DNA of 64,000 nucleotides from Palsa-504 sp963744575. GTDB taxonomy: Bacteria; Actinomycetota; Actinomycetes; Streptosporangiales; Streptosporangiaceae. Shown piece by piece: positions 1 through 8,242 of this stretch. The stretch covers positions 186,001 to 250,000 of the forward strand of contig CAVUUF010000012.1 of NCBI GenBank assembly GCA_963744575.1. Direction: 5' to 3'. The notes beneath the pieces were generated by a model. It searched no databases and was not told the DNA's origin. It was given only the letters and a program-made list of their open reading frames with translations. Position 1 is the stretch's first letter. The number at the start of each line of letters is the position of its first letter. Position numbers and translations under genes: made by a program.

Positions 1-927
1 TAGGTAGGACAGGTCCTGCTTGGACGCCTGCTGGTGCGTCTTCAGGTCGAAGTCGGTGCGGTTGGCGATGCCTTCCAGCTCACCCCACTCGCTGCCGGCG
101 AAACCGAACCGGTACTCGATGTCCACGGTGCGCTTGGAGTAGTGCGACAGCTTCTCGGCCGGGTGCTCATACAGCCGCAGGTTGTCCTTGCCGATGCCGA
201 GGTCGGTATACCAGGCCAGGCGCGTGTTGATCCAGTATTCGTGCCACTCCTCGTCGCTGCCCGGGCGGACGAAGAACTCCATCTCCATCTGCTCGAACTC
301 CCGGGTGCGGAAGATGAAGTTGCCCGGGGTGATCTCGTTGCGGAACGACTTGCCGATCTGGCCGATGCCGAACGGGATCTTCTTCCGCGAGGTCTGCAGC
401 ACGTTGCGGAAGTTGATGAAGATACCCTGTGCGGTCTCCGGACGCAGGTAGGCCAGGCCCGACTCGTCCTCCACCGGGCCGAGATGGGTACGGAGCAGGC
501 CGTTGAACATGCGCGGTTCGGTGAAGGTGCCGCGGTTGCCGCAGTTCGGGCACGCGATGTCGGCCAGGCCGCCGGCCGGGGCGTGGCCGTGCTTCTCCTC
601 GTACGCCTCGAGCAGGTGGTCGGCCCGGTACCGCTTGTGGCAGAACGTGCACTCGGTGAGCGGGTCCACGAACTCGGTGACGTGCCCGCTGGCCTGCCAT
701 ACCTCCGGGGCCAGGATCACCGAGGAGTCCAGCCCCACGATGTCATCGCGCTCGGTGACCATGGAGCGCCACCACTGGCGCTTGATGTTGTTCTTCAGCT
801 CGACGCCGAGCGGGCCATAATCCCACGCTGCCCGCAGGCCGCCGTAGATCTCGCTGGACGGGTAGACGAATCCCCGTCGCTTGCTCAGGCCGACGATGGC
901 GTCGAGGCGGTCACTGCGCAGTGCCAT
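1..927 (-). CDS. glyQS: Glycine--tRNA ligase, dimeric type (3' end outside window)
   Basis: Charges tRNA-Gly with glycine in the cytoplasm. The 309 residues visible begin MALRSDRLDAIVGLSKRRGF and contain the N-terminal signature of the single-chain class II enzyme. A CxxC...CxxC metal-binding insertion lies near residues 92-130 (CTFC, CPNC), and class II motif 2 (FRNEITPG) near residue 195. The family is about 460 residues, so roughly the last third runs off the left edge. The ATG at 925-927 is the first plausible start and matches the conserved N-terminus. It is the last gene of a minus-strand series after uppS, with an 84-base gap. No T-box or other leader is apparent in that gap. Confidence 0.95.
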   Translation of the reverse strand, partial: MALRSDRLDAIVGLSKRRGFVYPSSEIYGGLRAAWDYGPLGVELKNNIKRQWWRSMVTERDDIVGLDSSVILAPEVWQASGHVTEFVDPLTECTFCHKRYRADHLLEAYEEKHGHAPAGGLADIACPNCGNRGTFTEPRMFNGLLRTHLGPVEDESGLAYLRPETAQGIFINFRNVLQTSRKKIPFGIGQIGKSFRNEITPGNFIFRTREFEQMEMEFFVRPGSDEEWHEYWINTRLAWYTDLGIGKDNLRLYEHPAEKLSHYSKRTVDIEYRFGFAGSEWGELEGIANRTDFDLKTHQQASKQDLSYL

Positions 928-1011
928 GGTAGGGATCTCCATCCGGCTGGCGGTCGGCGGGTTCGGAAGACCCTAGCTTAGGAGCACGTGCCGGTGATCG
1001 CGAATTGGTAT

Positions 1012-1803
1012 TCAGGCCCCGGGAGGCGGTCCGGCGGGATTGGGGACGGCGCCCCCGTACCTGCGGTCGCGGCTGGCGAAAATCTCGCAGGCGTGCCACA
1101 GATGCCGCCGGTCGAAATCGGGCCAGAGCGTGTCCAGGAAGACCAGTTCCGCGTAGGCGGACTGCCAGAGCAGGAAGTTCGAAAGGCGCTGCTCGCCGGA
1201 GGACCGGACGAAAAGGTCGACGTCGGGAATCGCTGGCTCGTCCAGATAGCGGGCGAACACCTTCTCGCTGATCTTGTCCGGCCGGAGTTTTCCCGCCGCC
1301 ACGTCGGCGGCAATGGCGGCGGCCGCGTCGGCGATCTCGGCCCGGCCCCCGTAGTTCACGCAGAATTGCAGCGTCAGCACGGTATTGGCGGCCGACATTT
1401 GCTCGGCGTATTCGAGCTCGCTGATCACGCTGCGCCAGAGCTTCGGCCTGCGGCCGGCCCAGCGGATGCGGACGCCCATCTCGGTCAGCAGGTCGCGGCG
1501 CCGGTGGATGACGTCGCGGTTGAAGCCCATCAGGAAGCGCACCTCATCCGGGGTGCGCCGCCAGTTCTCGGTGGAGAAGGCGTAGGCGGACAGGTACGGG
1601 ATGCCGAGCTCGATCGCGCCCATGATCACGTCGAGCAGCGAGGATTCGCCCTCCTTGTGCCCCTCGGTCCTGGCCAGCCCGCGCTGCTTGGCCCAGCGCC
1701 CGTCGCCGTCCATGACCAGGGCGACGTGCCTGGGGACGAGTTCGGCCGGCAGGTCCGGTGGCCTGGCCCCGCTCGGATGCGGGTCGGGCGGACGTATGCC
1801 CAT
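1012..1803 (-). CDS. uppS: Isoprenyl (undecaprenyl-type) diphosphate synthase
   Basis: Cis-prenyltransferase that elongates farnesyl or related diphosphates to the polyprenyl carrier used in cell-wall synthesis. The 263-residue product begins MGIRPPDPHPSGARPPDLP, the usual actinobacterial N-terminus, which fixes the ATG at 1801-1803. It carries HVALVMDG at 27-33, the FSTENW and FCVNYGGR blocks, and SSGEQRLSNFLLWQ near the C-terminus. The motif normally read as MDGNGRWA is MDGDGRWA here, an Asn-to-Asp change at residue 34 next to the catalytic Asp32. Its 5' end lies inside recO, whose frame continues 178 bases into it, so the two are probably translated from one message. Confidence 0.93.
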   Translation of the reverse strand: MGIRPPDPHPSGARPPDLPAELVPRHVALVMDGDGRWAKQRGLARTEGHKEGESSLLDVIMGAIELGIPYLSAYAFSTENWRRTPDEVRFLMGFNRDVIHRRRDLLTEMGVRIRWAGRRPKLWRSVISELEYAEQMSAANTVLTLQFCVNYGGRAEIADAAAAIAADVAAGKLRPDKISEKVFARYLDEPAIPDVDLFVRSSGEQRLSNFLLWQSAYAELVFLDTLWPDFDRRHLWHACEIFASRDRRYGGAVPNPAGPPPGA

Positions 1804-2543
1804 AACACGCGCTCCACGTGACGCAGCGAACGGATCGAGTGCTCGAGGTGCCACTGGAGATAGGCGGCTACGAGCCCGCTGCACTCTACCCGGTGCCGCC
1901 GTTCGCTGCGATCGGCGCTGTCCCAGTCGCCGCGGAGCAGGGCGAGCATCAGGGCCACCGTCGGGCCGGCGGGCGCGGCCGCGCCGGGCGGCCGGCAGGA
2001 CGCGCACACCATGCCCCCGGCCGCGACGGCGAACGCCGGCAGCCGCCGCTCGCTTCCCGCCGCACCGCAGCGGGCGCACTCCTCCAGCGCGGGCGCGTAC
2101 CCGGCCACCGCGAGCGAGCGGAGCAGGAAGGCGTCGAGCACCAGGCCAGACGGGTGCCCGTTCTCGCCGAGGGCGCGCAGGCCGCCGATGAGCAGCAGCA
2201 GCTGGCGCAGCGCGGGCTCCTTCTCCACCGGGGTGAACCGCTCGGCCGTCTCCAGCATGGCCACGCCCGCCGTATAGCGCGGGTAATCCCCGGCCAGCGG
2301 CGCGCCGTAGGGCCGGATCACCTCGGCCTGGGTGATCACGTCCAGCGAGCGCCCCGCGTGCAGCATCAGGTCGACGTGGGTGAACGGCTCGAGCCGGGCG
2401 CCGAACCTGGACTTGGTCCGGCGGACGCCCTTGGCCACCGCGCGGATCCGCCCGCTGCGGCGGCCGAGGATGGTAATGATCCGGTCGGCCTCGCCCAGCT
2501 TGTGCGTCCGCAGCACGATGCCGTCATCCCGGTATAGCTGCAC
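1626..2543 (-). CDS. recO: DNA repair protein RecO, C-terminally extended
   Basis: Mediator that helps load RecA on SSB-coated DNA in the RecFOR pathway. The protein opens MQLYRDDGIVLRTHKLGEAD (OB-fold). A Cys-rich zinc-finger region (ECARCG ... CASC) lies near residues 155-190, and the usual helical end is at YLQWHLEHSIRSLRHVE. The family normally stops about there, at roughly 250 residues. This frame instead runs on for about 50 low-conservation residues inside uppS, giving 305 aa. The start is a GTG 62 bases after leuA. The extension suggests a lost stop codon or a sequence error rather than a new domain. Confidence 0.9.
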   Translation of the reverse strand: MQLYRDDGIVLRTHKLGEADRIITILGRRSGRIRAVAKGVRRTKSRFGARLEPFTHVDLMLHAGRSLDVITQAEVIRPYGAPLAGDYPRYTAGVAMLETAERFTPVEKEPALRQLLLLIGGLRALGENGHPSGLVLDAFLLRSLAVAGYAPALEECARCGAAGSERRLPAFAVAAGGMVCASCRPPGAAAPAGPTVALMLALLRGDWDSADRSERRHRVECSGLVAAYLQWHLEHSIRSLRHVERVLWAYVRPTRIRAGPGHRTCRPNSSPGTSPWSWTATGAGPSSAGWPGPRGTRRANPRCST

Positions 2544-2605
2544 CTACCTATTGTCGCGCAGCGCTGGCCCGGGAGGGCCGTCTCCCGGGCCAGCGCGCGG
2601 CCGGC

Positions 2606-4336
2606 TCAGCGCCTGGACCGGTTCACCGCGGACAGGACCGCGCGCATCGAGGCCGTGACCGTGTTGGTGTCGACGCCGACGCCCCACAAGACCCGGCCGC
2701 CGATCTCGCCCTCCACGTACGCCGCGGCCTGGGCGTCGGTACCCTCGGTCAGCGCGTGCTCGGTGTAGTCGAGCACGCGGACGTGCACGCCGACGGCAGC
2801 CAGCGCGTCGCAGAACGCGGAAATCGGGCCGTTGCCGGTGCCCTCGATCTGCCGCGGGTGGCCGTCGACGGATATCTCCGCCGCCAGCGTGTGCGTGGAT
2901 TCGATCACCGAGGACGTCTGGTGGTCGAGCAGCGCCAGCGGCCCCGCGCCGAAGTACTCGGCGGAGAAGATCTCCCACATCTCGGCGGGCGACACCTCGC
3001 CGCCTTCGGCGTCGGTGTGGCCCTGGATGGCACGGGAGAACTCAATCTGCAGGCGGCGGGGCAGGTCGAGCTGATGCTCGGCCTTCATGATGTACGCCAC
3101 GCCGCCCTTGCCCGACTGCGAGTTGACCCGGATGACCGCCTCGTAGGTGCGGCCCACGTCGTGCGGGTCGATGGGCAGGTACGGCACGGCCCACGGGTAC
3201 TCGGCGAACGGGGTACCGGCCGCCGCCGCCTCGGCCTCCAGCGCCTCGAAGCCCTTCTTGATGGCGTCCTGGTGGGAGCCGGAGAAGGCGGTGTAGACCA
3301 GGTCGCCCGCGTAAGGGTGGCGCGGGTGGACCGGGATCTGGTTGCAGTACTCCACCGTGCGACGAATCTCGTCGATGTCGGAGAAGTCGATCATCGGGTC
3401 GATGCCCTGGCTGAACAGGTTGAGCCCCAGCGTGACCAGGCATACGTTGCCGGTGCGCTCGCCGTTGCCGAACAGGCACCCCTCGATCCGGTCGGCGCCC
3501 GCCAGCACGGCGAGTTCGGCGTCGGCGACCGCGGTGCCGCGGTCGTTGTGGGTGTGGACCGAGAGGCAGACGTAATCCCGGTCCGGCAGGTTCCGGCTCA
3601 TCCACTCGATCTGGTCGGCGTAGACGTTCGGGGTGGACCGCTCGACCGTGCACGGCAGGTTGAGGATGATCTCCCGGTCCGGCCCGGGCTGCCAGACGTC
3701 CATGACGCCGGCGCAGACGTCGAGGGCGTAGTCCAGCTCGGTGTCCATGAAGATCTCCGGCGAGTACTCGTAGCCGAAGTCGGTGCCGCCGGTGAGTTCC
3801 TCGGCGTACTTCATGACGTGGCGGGTGCCCTCCACGGCGAGCGCCTTGCACTCCTCGCGGTCGATGCGGAACACCACCTTGCGGAAGATCGGGGCGGTGG
3901 CGTTGTACAGGTGCACGGTGGCGTGCTGCGCGCCGGCCAGGGACTGGACCGAGCGCTCGATCAGGTCCTCACGGGCCTGGGTGAGCACCGAGATGCGGAC
4001 GTCGCCGGGAATGCGGTCCTTGCGAATGAGCTCGCGAACGAAGTCGAAGTCGGCCTGGCTGGCGGACGGGAAGCCGACCTCGATCTCCTTGTAGCCCATC
4101 CGCACCAGCAGGTCGAACATCTTGTGCTTGCGGGCCGGGCTCATCGGGTCGATCAGCGCCTGGTTGCCGTCCCGAAGGTCGGTGGACAGCCAGCGCGGGG
4201 CCCTGGCGACGGACTTCGCGGGCCAGCTGCGGTCGGGCAGCTCGACCGGCTTGAACGGCGGGTAGCGGTGGCACGGCATGCGGCTGGGCTGCTGATGCGG
4301 GGGGGAAACGCGGTTATATACATGGTCCTGTGGCAT
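2606..4336 (-). CDS. leuA: 2-isopropylmalate synthase
   Basis: First committed enzyme of leucine synthesis, condensing acetyl-CoA with 2-oxoisovalerate. The 576-residue protein has the long-form actinobacterial layout: an N-terminal linker (MPCHRYPPF), the DRE-TIM barrel with DLRDGNQALIDPM, metal ligands in SVHTHNDRGTAVA, GNGERTGNV, and a C-terminal regulatory LeuA dimer domain ending in NTVTASMRAVLSAVNRS. The ATG at 4334-4336 follows a purine-rich GAGGAA stretch; an internal ATG (MPCHRY) is a less likely alternative. A Leu-rich leader peptide and a potential hairpin precede it, so attenuation by leucyl-tRNA supply is likely. It lies between era and recO, an arrangement I recall from streptomycetes. 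Confidence 0.96.
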   Translation of the reverse strand: MPQDHVYNRVSPPHQQPSRMPCHRYPPFKPVELPDRSWPAKSVARAPRWLSTDLRDGNQALIDPMSPARKHKMFDLLVRMGYKEIEVGFPSASQADFDFVRELIRKDRIPGDVRISVLTQAREDLIERSVQSLAGAQHATVHLYNATAPIFRKVVFRIDREECKALAVEGTRHVMKYAEELTGGTDFGYEYSPEIFMDTELDYALDVCAGVMDVWQPGPDREIILNLPCTVERSTPNVYADQIEWMSRNLPDRDYVCLSVHTHNDRGTAVADAELAVLAGADRIEGCLFGNGERTGNVCLVTLGLNLFSQGIDPMIDFSDIDEIRRTVEYCNQIPVHPRHPYAGDLVYTAFSGSHQDAIKKGFEALEAEAAAAGTPFAEYPWAVPYLPIDPHDVGRTYEAVIRVNSQSGKGGVAYIMKAEHQLDLPRRLQIEFSRAIQGHTDAEGGEVSPAEMWEIFSAEYFGAGPLALLDHQTSSVIESTHTLAAEISVDGHPRQIEGTGNGPISAFCDALAAVGVHVRVLDYTEHALTEGTDAQAAAYVEGEIGGRVLWGVGVDTNTVTASMRAVLSAVNRSRR

Positions 4337-4407
4337 GTGCCTGCTGCTTCCTCATGGCTGGGGGGGCGGTTTATGCCTGATCGATGGCCAGCGGACACGC
4401 CAACACC

Positions 4408-4445
4408 CCGCGGCGAGGAGCCGGCCTTATCGGCCCCCGCCGCGG
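4408..4445 (-). promoter_or_regulatory. Attenuator-type hairpin in the leuA leader
   Basis: On the leuA strand CCGCGGCG (4445-4438, within the leader codons) is perfectly complementary to CGCCGCGG (4415-4408) beyond the leader stop. Ribosome position on the Leu codons would decide whether this stem can form. No U-tract follows, so termination might be factor-dependent or the stem might act as an anti-element. Confidence 0.5.
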
Positions 4446-4474
4446 CCGCTAAGGAGGAGCAGCTCACGCAGCAT
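4427..4474 (-). CDS. leuL: leuA leader peptide (Leu-rich attenuator peptide)
   Basis: A 15-codon frame on the leuA strand encodes MLRELLLLSGRGGGR and ends in TAA, about 90 bases before leuA. Four consecutive Leu codons (CTG CTC CTC CTT) include CTT, which is rare in this GC-rich DNA. This matches the ribosome-stalling leader peptides described for actinobacterial leuA. The codons just after the Leu run form one arm of an 8-bp inverted repeat, so a stalled ribosome would cover that arm. No strong Shine-Dalgarno sequence is seen, and a competing short frame starts 13 bases upstream. Confidence 0.75.
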   Translation of the reverse strand: MLRELLLLSGRGGGR

Positions 4475-4560
4475 CGCCAACCACCATACCAAACGAGCGT
4501 GGTTCGGGCCGGCCCGGATATTCAGTGGCGCCGGGGGCGCGAGCGGGGTTGGCTGTGAGG

Positions 4561-5571
4561 ATGCGCATAGAGCAAGCCGACCTGGCCGACCCGAGGGCGG
4601 TACGCGAGTGTTTCGAGGTATTCCACGCCGCCGAGCGCGTCGACGAGCCGGCCGGACCGTGGTTCACCGAACGGCCGTTCGGCGGCTGGCTGACCGTGGG
4701 CTGGGACGGCCACCCGAGGGAGGTGTGGCTGGCGGTCGACCAGGGCTCGGCCGCGGGCTGGTACCGGCTGCTGACACCGGTCAGGGAGAACCAGGACCAG
4801 GCCGCCCTGGACCTCGTGGTGCACCCGGCGGAGCGGCGCCGCGGGCTCGGCCTCGCCCTGCTCCGGCACGCGGCGGGCCGAGCGGCCGCGCACGGGCGCT
4901 CGGCGCTGGGCGGCGGCGTGCGCAACGGCTCCCCGGGCGAGGCGTTCGCGCGTTCGGCCGGCGCGAAGCCCGGCCTGGTGGAGATCCAGCGCGTGCTCGA
5001 TATCACCCGGCTGGAGCGGGGGAGGCTGGCCCGGCTGCGCGGCCCGGCCGAGCGGGCGGCGTCGGCGTACTCGCTGGTGTCCTGGGCCGGGCCGGTGCCC
5101 GAGGAGTTCATCGAGCAGGCGGCGGTGGTCTACAACGGGTTGAACGACGCCCCGCGCGACGCGGAGATCGCCCCCGAGACGTGGGACGCCCGGCGGGTGC
5201 GCGAGCGCGTCAACGACCTGCGCCCGCGATACGGGATGCGCGACTACACGGTGGCGGCGCGCCATGACGGCACCGGGGACCTGGCCGGACTGACCGAAGT
5301 GTCGGTGGATCCGGCCAACCCGGGCTGGGGATACCAGGTCTTCACGGTCGTGACCAGGGAGCACCGCGGGCACCGGCTCGGCCTGCGGCTGAAGCTCGCG
5401 ATGATGGAGTTCCTCGCGACCACCGAACCGCAGCTCGAGCGGATCCTGACCTCGAACGCCGAGGCCAACGCGCACATGGTCGCGATCAACGAGGCGATGG
5501 GCTACGCCGTGTTCGGCCCGCCGGTCACCTGGTCGCGGCTCGACGTGGCGGCCCTGGCGGGTCAGTCGTAG
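4561..5571 (+). CDS. Tandem GNAT-family N-acetyltransferase
   Basis: Predicted cytoplasmic acetyltransferase with two GNAT folds in one chain of about 336 residues. The first half has an acetyl-CoA-binding stretch HPAERRRGLGLALLRHA. The second has REHRGHRLGLRLKLAMMEF followed by the typical TSNAEANAHMVAINEAMGY. Double-GNAT proteins of this size are common in actinomycetes and often acetylate small molecules or aminoglycoside-like compounds, but the substrate cannot be read from sequence. It is divergent from the leuA leader, with 86 bases between. The ATG at 4561 has GTGAGG directly before it; a GTG two codons upstream is an alternative. Its 3' end overlaps era tail to tail by 10 bases. Confidence 0.85.
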   Translation: MRIEQADLADPRAVRECFEVFHAAERVDEPAGPWFTERPFGGWLTVGWDGHPREVWLAVDQGSAAGWYRLLTPVRENQDQAALDLVVHPAERRRGLGLALLRHAAGRAAAHGRSALGGGVRNGSPGEAFARSAGAKPGLVEIQRVLDITRLERGRLARLRGPAERAASAYSLVSWAGPVPEEFIEQAAVVYNGLNDAPRDAEIAPETWDARRVRERVNDLRPRYGMRDYTVAARHDGTGDLAGLTEVSVDPANPGWGYQVFTVVTREHRGHRLGLRLKLAMMEFLATTEPQLERILTSNAEANAHMVAINEAMGYAVFGPPVTWSRLDVAALAGQS

Positions 5572-6479
5572 AAGCCGAGACGGCGGAGCTGCCTGGGGTT
5601 GCGCTGCCAGTCCTTGGCGATCTTCACGTGCAGGTCGAGGTAGACCCTGGTGCCGAGCAGCGCCTCGATCTGGCCGCGGGCCCGGCTGCCGACCTGCTTT
5701 AGCCGCGCCCCGCGTGCGCCGATGACAATGGGTTTCTGGCTCGGCCGCTCCACGTAGAGCTCGGCATGCACGTCGGTGAGGTTCTCGCGGCCCGGCCGTG
5801 GCCCCATCTCCTCCACCACCACCGCGATCGAGTGCGGCAGTTCGTCCCGCACCCCGTCCAGCGCGGCCTCCCTGATCAGCTCCGCGACCATGATCTGCTC
5901 GGGCTCGTCGGTCAGTTCGCCGGCCGGGTACAGGGGGACGCCCTCGGGCAGGTGCGAGACCAGCACGTCGGCGAGCACGTCGAGCTGGAACCCGGTCACG
6001 GCGGAGACCGGCACCACGTCGGCCCAGTCGCCGAGCGTGCTCACCGCCAGGAGCTGCTGGGCGACCTGTTCGGGCGACGCCTCGTCGCACTTGGTCACGA
6101 CCACCACGACCGGGGTCTTCTGCACGTTCTCCAGCTCGCGGGCGAAGAACCGGTCGCCCGGGCCGATCGGGTCGGTGGCCGGGATACAGAACCCGATCAC
6201 GTCCACCTCGGTCAGCGTGGACCTGACCAGGCTGTCCAGTCGCTCGCCGAGCAGCGTGCGCGGCTTGTGCAGGCCGGGCGTGTCCACCAGGACCAGTTGT
6301 GCGTCCGAGCGGTGCACGATGCCGCGGATCACCCGCCTGGTGGTCTGCGGCCGGTCGCTGGTAATCGCGACCTTGGCGCCGACGAGCGCGTTCGTCAGCG
6401 TCGACTTGCCCACGTTGGGGCGGCCCGCGAGGCAGGCGAACCCGGAGCGGAAGGCGCCGGCTGACGGAGGGTGGTCCAC
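5562..6479 (-). CDS. era: GTPase Era
   Basis: Ribosome-assembly GTPase that binds the 3' end of 16S rRNA. The 305-residue chain has the G1 P-loop GRPNVGKST at 19-27, switch II DTPG at 66-69, a G4 element TKCD at 129-132 (actinobacterial Era proteins commonly use T-K-x-D instead of N-K-x-D), and G5 SAVTG. A C-terminal type II KH domain has GARGARLKQVG near residue 255. The GTG at 6477-6479 is the only start available because an in-frame TAG lies two codons upstream. It is close to ybeY, with which it shares a role in 16S rRNA maturation. Confidence 0.96.
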   Translation of the reverse strand: MDHPPSAGAFRSGFACLAGRPNVGKSTLTNALVGAKVAITSDRPQTTRRVIRGIVHRSDAQLVLVDTPGLHKPRTLLGERLDSLVRSTLTEVDVIGFCIPATDPIGPGDRFFARELENVQKTPVVVVVTKCDEASPEQVAQQLLAVSTLGDWADVVPVSAVTGFQLDVLADVLVSHLPEGVPLYPAGELTDEPEQIMVAELIREAALDGVRDELPHSIAVVVEEMGPRPGRENLTDVHAELYVERPSQKPIVIGARGARLKQVGSRARGQIEALLGTRVYLDLHVKIAKDWQRNPRQLRRLGFYD

Positions 6480-6579
6480 CCGCTAATTCTCGCGCATGCG
6501 GGAGGGCGTGATGCCAGCTCGTTCGGCATAAAAGGGAAACGGCCCGGCGGGTCAGCGGCACTACGGTCGTGACCTGGGC

Positions 6580-6921
6580 CTAGGGGGTCAGCGTCGCGCG
6601 GATGGTGCCGTCCGGAGCGGCGTGGAAGACGGTCGCGTCCGGGCCGAGGTCGCGGACCACGGCGAGGTCGCCCGGGTCCAGGTCGGCGTCGCTGACCAGC
6701 GCGGCCGCCTCGAGCTTCCGCGCGCCGCTGGACACCGCCATGGCCACTGCCAGGCGCAGCGCGGATAGCCGCAGCGACGGCAGGGCCACCGCGGCCGCGG
6801 TGTAGGTCCGGCCGGTCTCGTCGCGCACCGCCGCGCCCTCGGCGGCCGCCACCCGCGCGCGAGAGGAGCGGGCCAAGGTGATGATCTTGAGATCCTCCGC
6901 GTCCGGAGTCACATCGCTCAC
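6580..6921 (-). CDS. Cytidine deaminase-like protein lacking catalytic residues
   Basis: A 113-residue protein between era and the CorC gene. It resembles the small cytidine deaminase fold: a Gly-rich strand with DETGRTYTAAAVALPS (compare the GR-x-Y-T-G-x-N-V-E block), then a helix where the zinc-binding C-A-E should be. Here that position reads S-A-L (53-55), and no downstream PCxxC is present. Zinc binding and deamination are therefore unlikely, and a structural or regulatory role is more plausible. Proteins annotated as cytidine deaminase occur at this position in other actinomycetes. The start is a GTG. Confidence 0.7.
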   Translation of the reverse strand: MSDVTPDAEDLKIITLARSSRARVAAAEGAAVRDETGRTYTAAAVALPSLRLSALRLAVAMAVSSGARKLEAAALVSDADLDPGDLAVVRDLGPDATVFHAAPDGTIRATLTP

Positions 6922-6931
6922 CCTGCCGAGT

Positions 6932-8242
6932 TTACGATGCGGGGTCTGGCTCTCGTTCCACCAGGACCGTGTCGATCTTGTTGCGCCGGCCGGCCAGGTG
7001 CTCGGCGGTGAGCCGCAGGCCGCGGACGGTCGCGGTCGAGCCTGCGATCGGCACCCGGCCGAGGGCGTGGGCCAGCAGGCCGGCCACGGTCTCCACGTCC
7101 TCGTCTTCCAGGTCGACGCCGAAAAGCTCGCCGAGTTCGGTCGCCGGCAGGCGGGCGGTGACCCGGGCGGAGTCGCCGGAGAGCCACTCGACCGGCGGCC
7201 GCTCGTTGTCGTACTCGTCCGCGATCTCGCCGACGATCTCCTCGAGGACGTCCTCGATGGTGACCAGGCCTGCGGTCCCGCCGTACTCGTCGATCACGAT
7301 CGCCACGTGGTTGCGCTGCGCCTGCATCTGGCGGAGCAGTTCGTCCACCGGCTTGCTGTCCGGCACGTAGCTGGCCGGGCGCATCACCGTGGCGACCTTC
7401 TCGGTCGCCCCGTCCTTGGCGGGCGGGGCGACGGGGTGCTCGTGGCTCCAGGCCACGATGTCCTTCAGGTAGGCGATGCCCACCACGTCGTCCTCGTTCT
7501 CGCCGACCACGGGGATCCGGGAGAAGCCGCTGCGCAGAGCCAGGGACAGGGCCTGCTCGACGGTCTTGTCGGCCTCGATGAACACCATGTCGGTGCGCGG
7601 CACCATGACTTCCCTGACGATGGTGTCGCCCAGCTCGAAGACCGAACGGACCATGTCCCGCTCGCCCGGCTCGATGCCGGTCCGGCGCTCCAGGTAGTCC
7701 ACGAGGCCGCGGAGTTCGGACCGGTTTGGCGGGCCATCGTCGTCCACCAGCGGCCGGGTCCGGCGGGTCGGCGGCAGGGTGTTGCCGCACGCGACGAGCA
7801 GCCTGGGCAGCGGGCCGAGGGCCCGGGTCAGCGGGAACAGGAACGCGGCCGCGCGCTGCGCGGTGCGTTCGGTGTGCGGGCCGACGCGTACGACCTGGGG
7901 GCGGACACCGGTCAGCGCGTAGCGCAGCCCGATGACCACGGCCAGCGCGGCCAGCACCGCGCGCCAGTCGTCACCGAGCCAGCGGACGAAGGCCGCGGTG
8001 ACCAGCACCGCGGCCAGGACCTCGCAGAGGGCCCGGAGCAGGAGCAGCACGCTCATGTAGCGGGGCAGGTCGGCGGCCACGGCGCTGAGGCGGCCCGGCT
8101 TGTTTCCTGGCTTGTTTCCGGTGGCCCGTTCGGCCGCGCCGGTGGCGGAAACGAGCCCCAGCGCGGCCTCCGCGTTCGCGCACCAGCCCGCCGCGAGGGC
8201 GAGCACGGCCGCGGCGACCAGCAGCCACGCTGGAACGGTCAT
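6932..8242 (-). CDS. CNNM/CorC-HlyC family membrane protein with CBS pair
   Basis: Integral membrane protein of the family linked to magnesium or divalent-cation homeostasis and formerly called hemolysin. The 436 residues contain an N-terminal DUF21 transmembrane region with several hydrophobic helices (about 1-110), two CBS domains (REVMVPRTDM ... FSRIPVVGENEDDVVGI and YVPDSKPVDELL ... VAIVIDEYGGTAGLVTIED), and a C-terminal CorC_HlyC domain (about 340-425). Its ATG overlaps the ybeY stop codon as ATGA, so the two are translationally coupled. This pairing is conserved in actinobacteria. Confidence 0.92.
   Translation of the reverse strand: MTVPAWLLVAAAVLALAAGWCANAEAALGLVSATGAAERATGNKPGNKPGRLSAVAADLPRYMSVLLLLRALCEVLAAVLVTAAFVRWLGDDWRAVLAALAVVIGLRYALTGVRPQVVRVGPHTERTAQRAAAFLFPLTRALGPLPRLLVACGNTLPPTRRTRPLVDDDGPPNRSELRGLVDYLERRTGIEPGERDMVRSVFELGDTIVREVMVPRTDMVFIEADKTVEQALSLALRSGFSRIPVVGENEDDVVGIAYLKDIVAWSHEHPVAPPAKDGATEKVATVMRPASYVPDSKPVDELLRQMQAQRNHVAIVIDEYGGTAGLVTIEDVLEEIVGEIADEYDNERPPVEWLSGDSARVTARLPATELGELFGVDLEDEDVETVAGLLAHALGRVPIAGSTATVRGLRLTAEHLAGRRNKIDTVLVEREPDPAS

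Noticed and set aside
34..981. Long plus-strand open frame across glyQS
   Set aside because: Antisense shadow: the minus strand clearly encodes glycyl-tRNA synthetase, and the plus translation has no recognisable motif.
928..1011. T-box riboswitch upstream of glyQS
   Set aside because: The gap is only 84 bases and lacks the conserved T-box sequence.
4522..6561. A 679-codon minus-strand frame over the GNAT gene and era
   Set aside because: GC-rich DNA lacks stops. The sequence is Arg/Pro-rich, and era and the tandem GNAT are in other frames with clear motifs.
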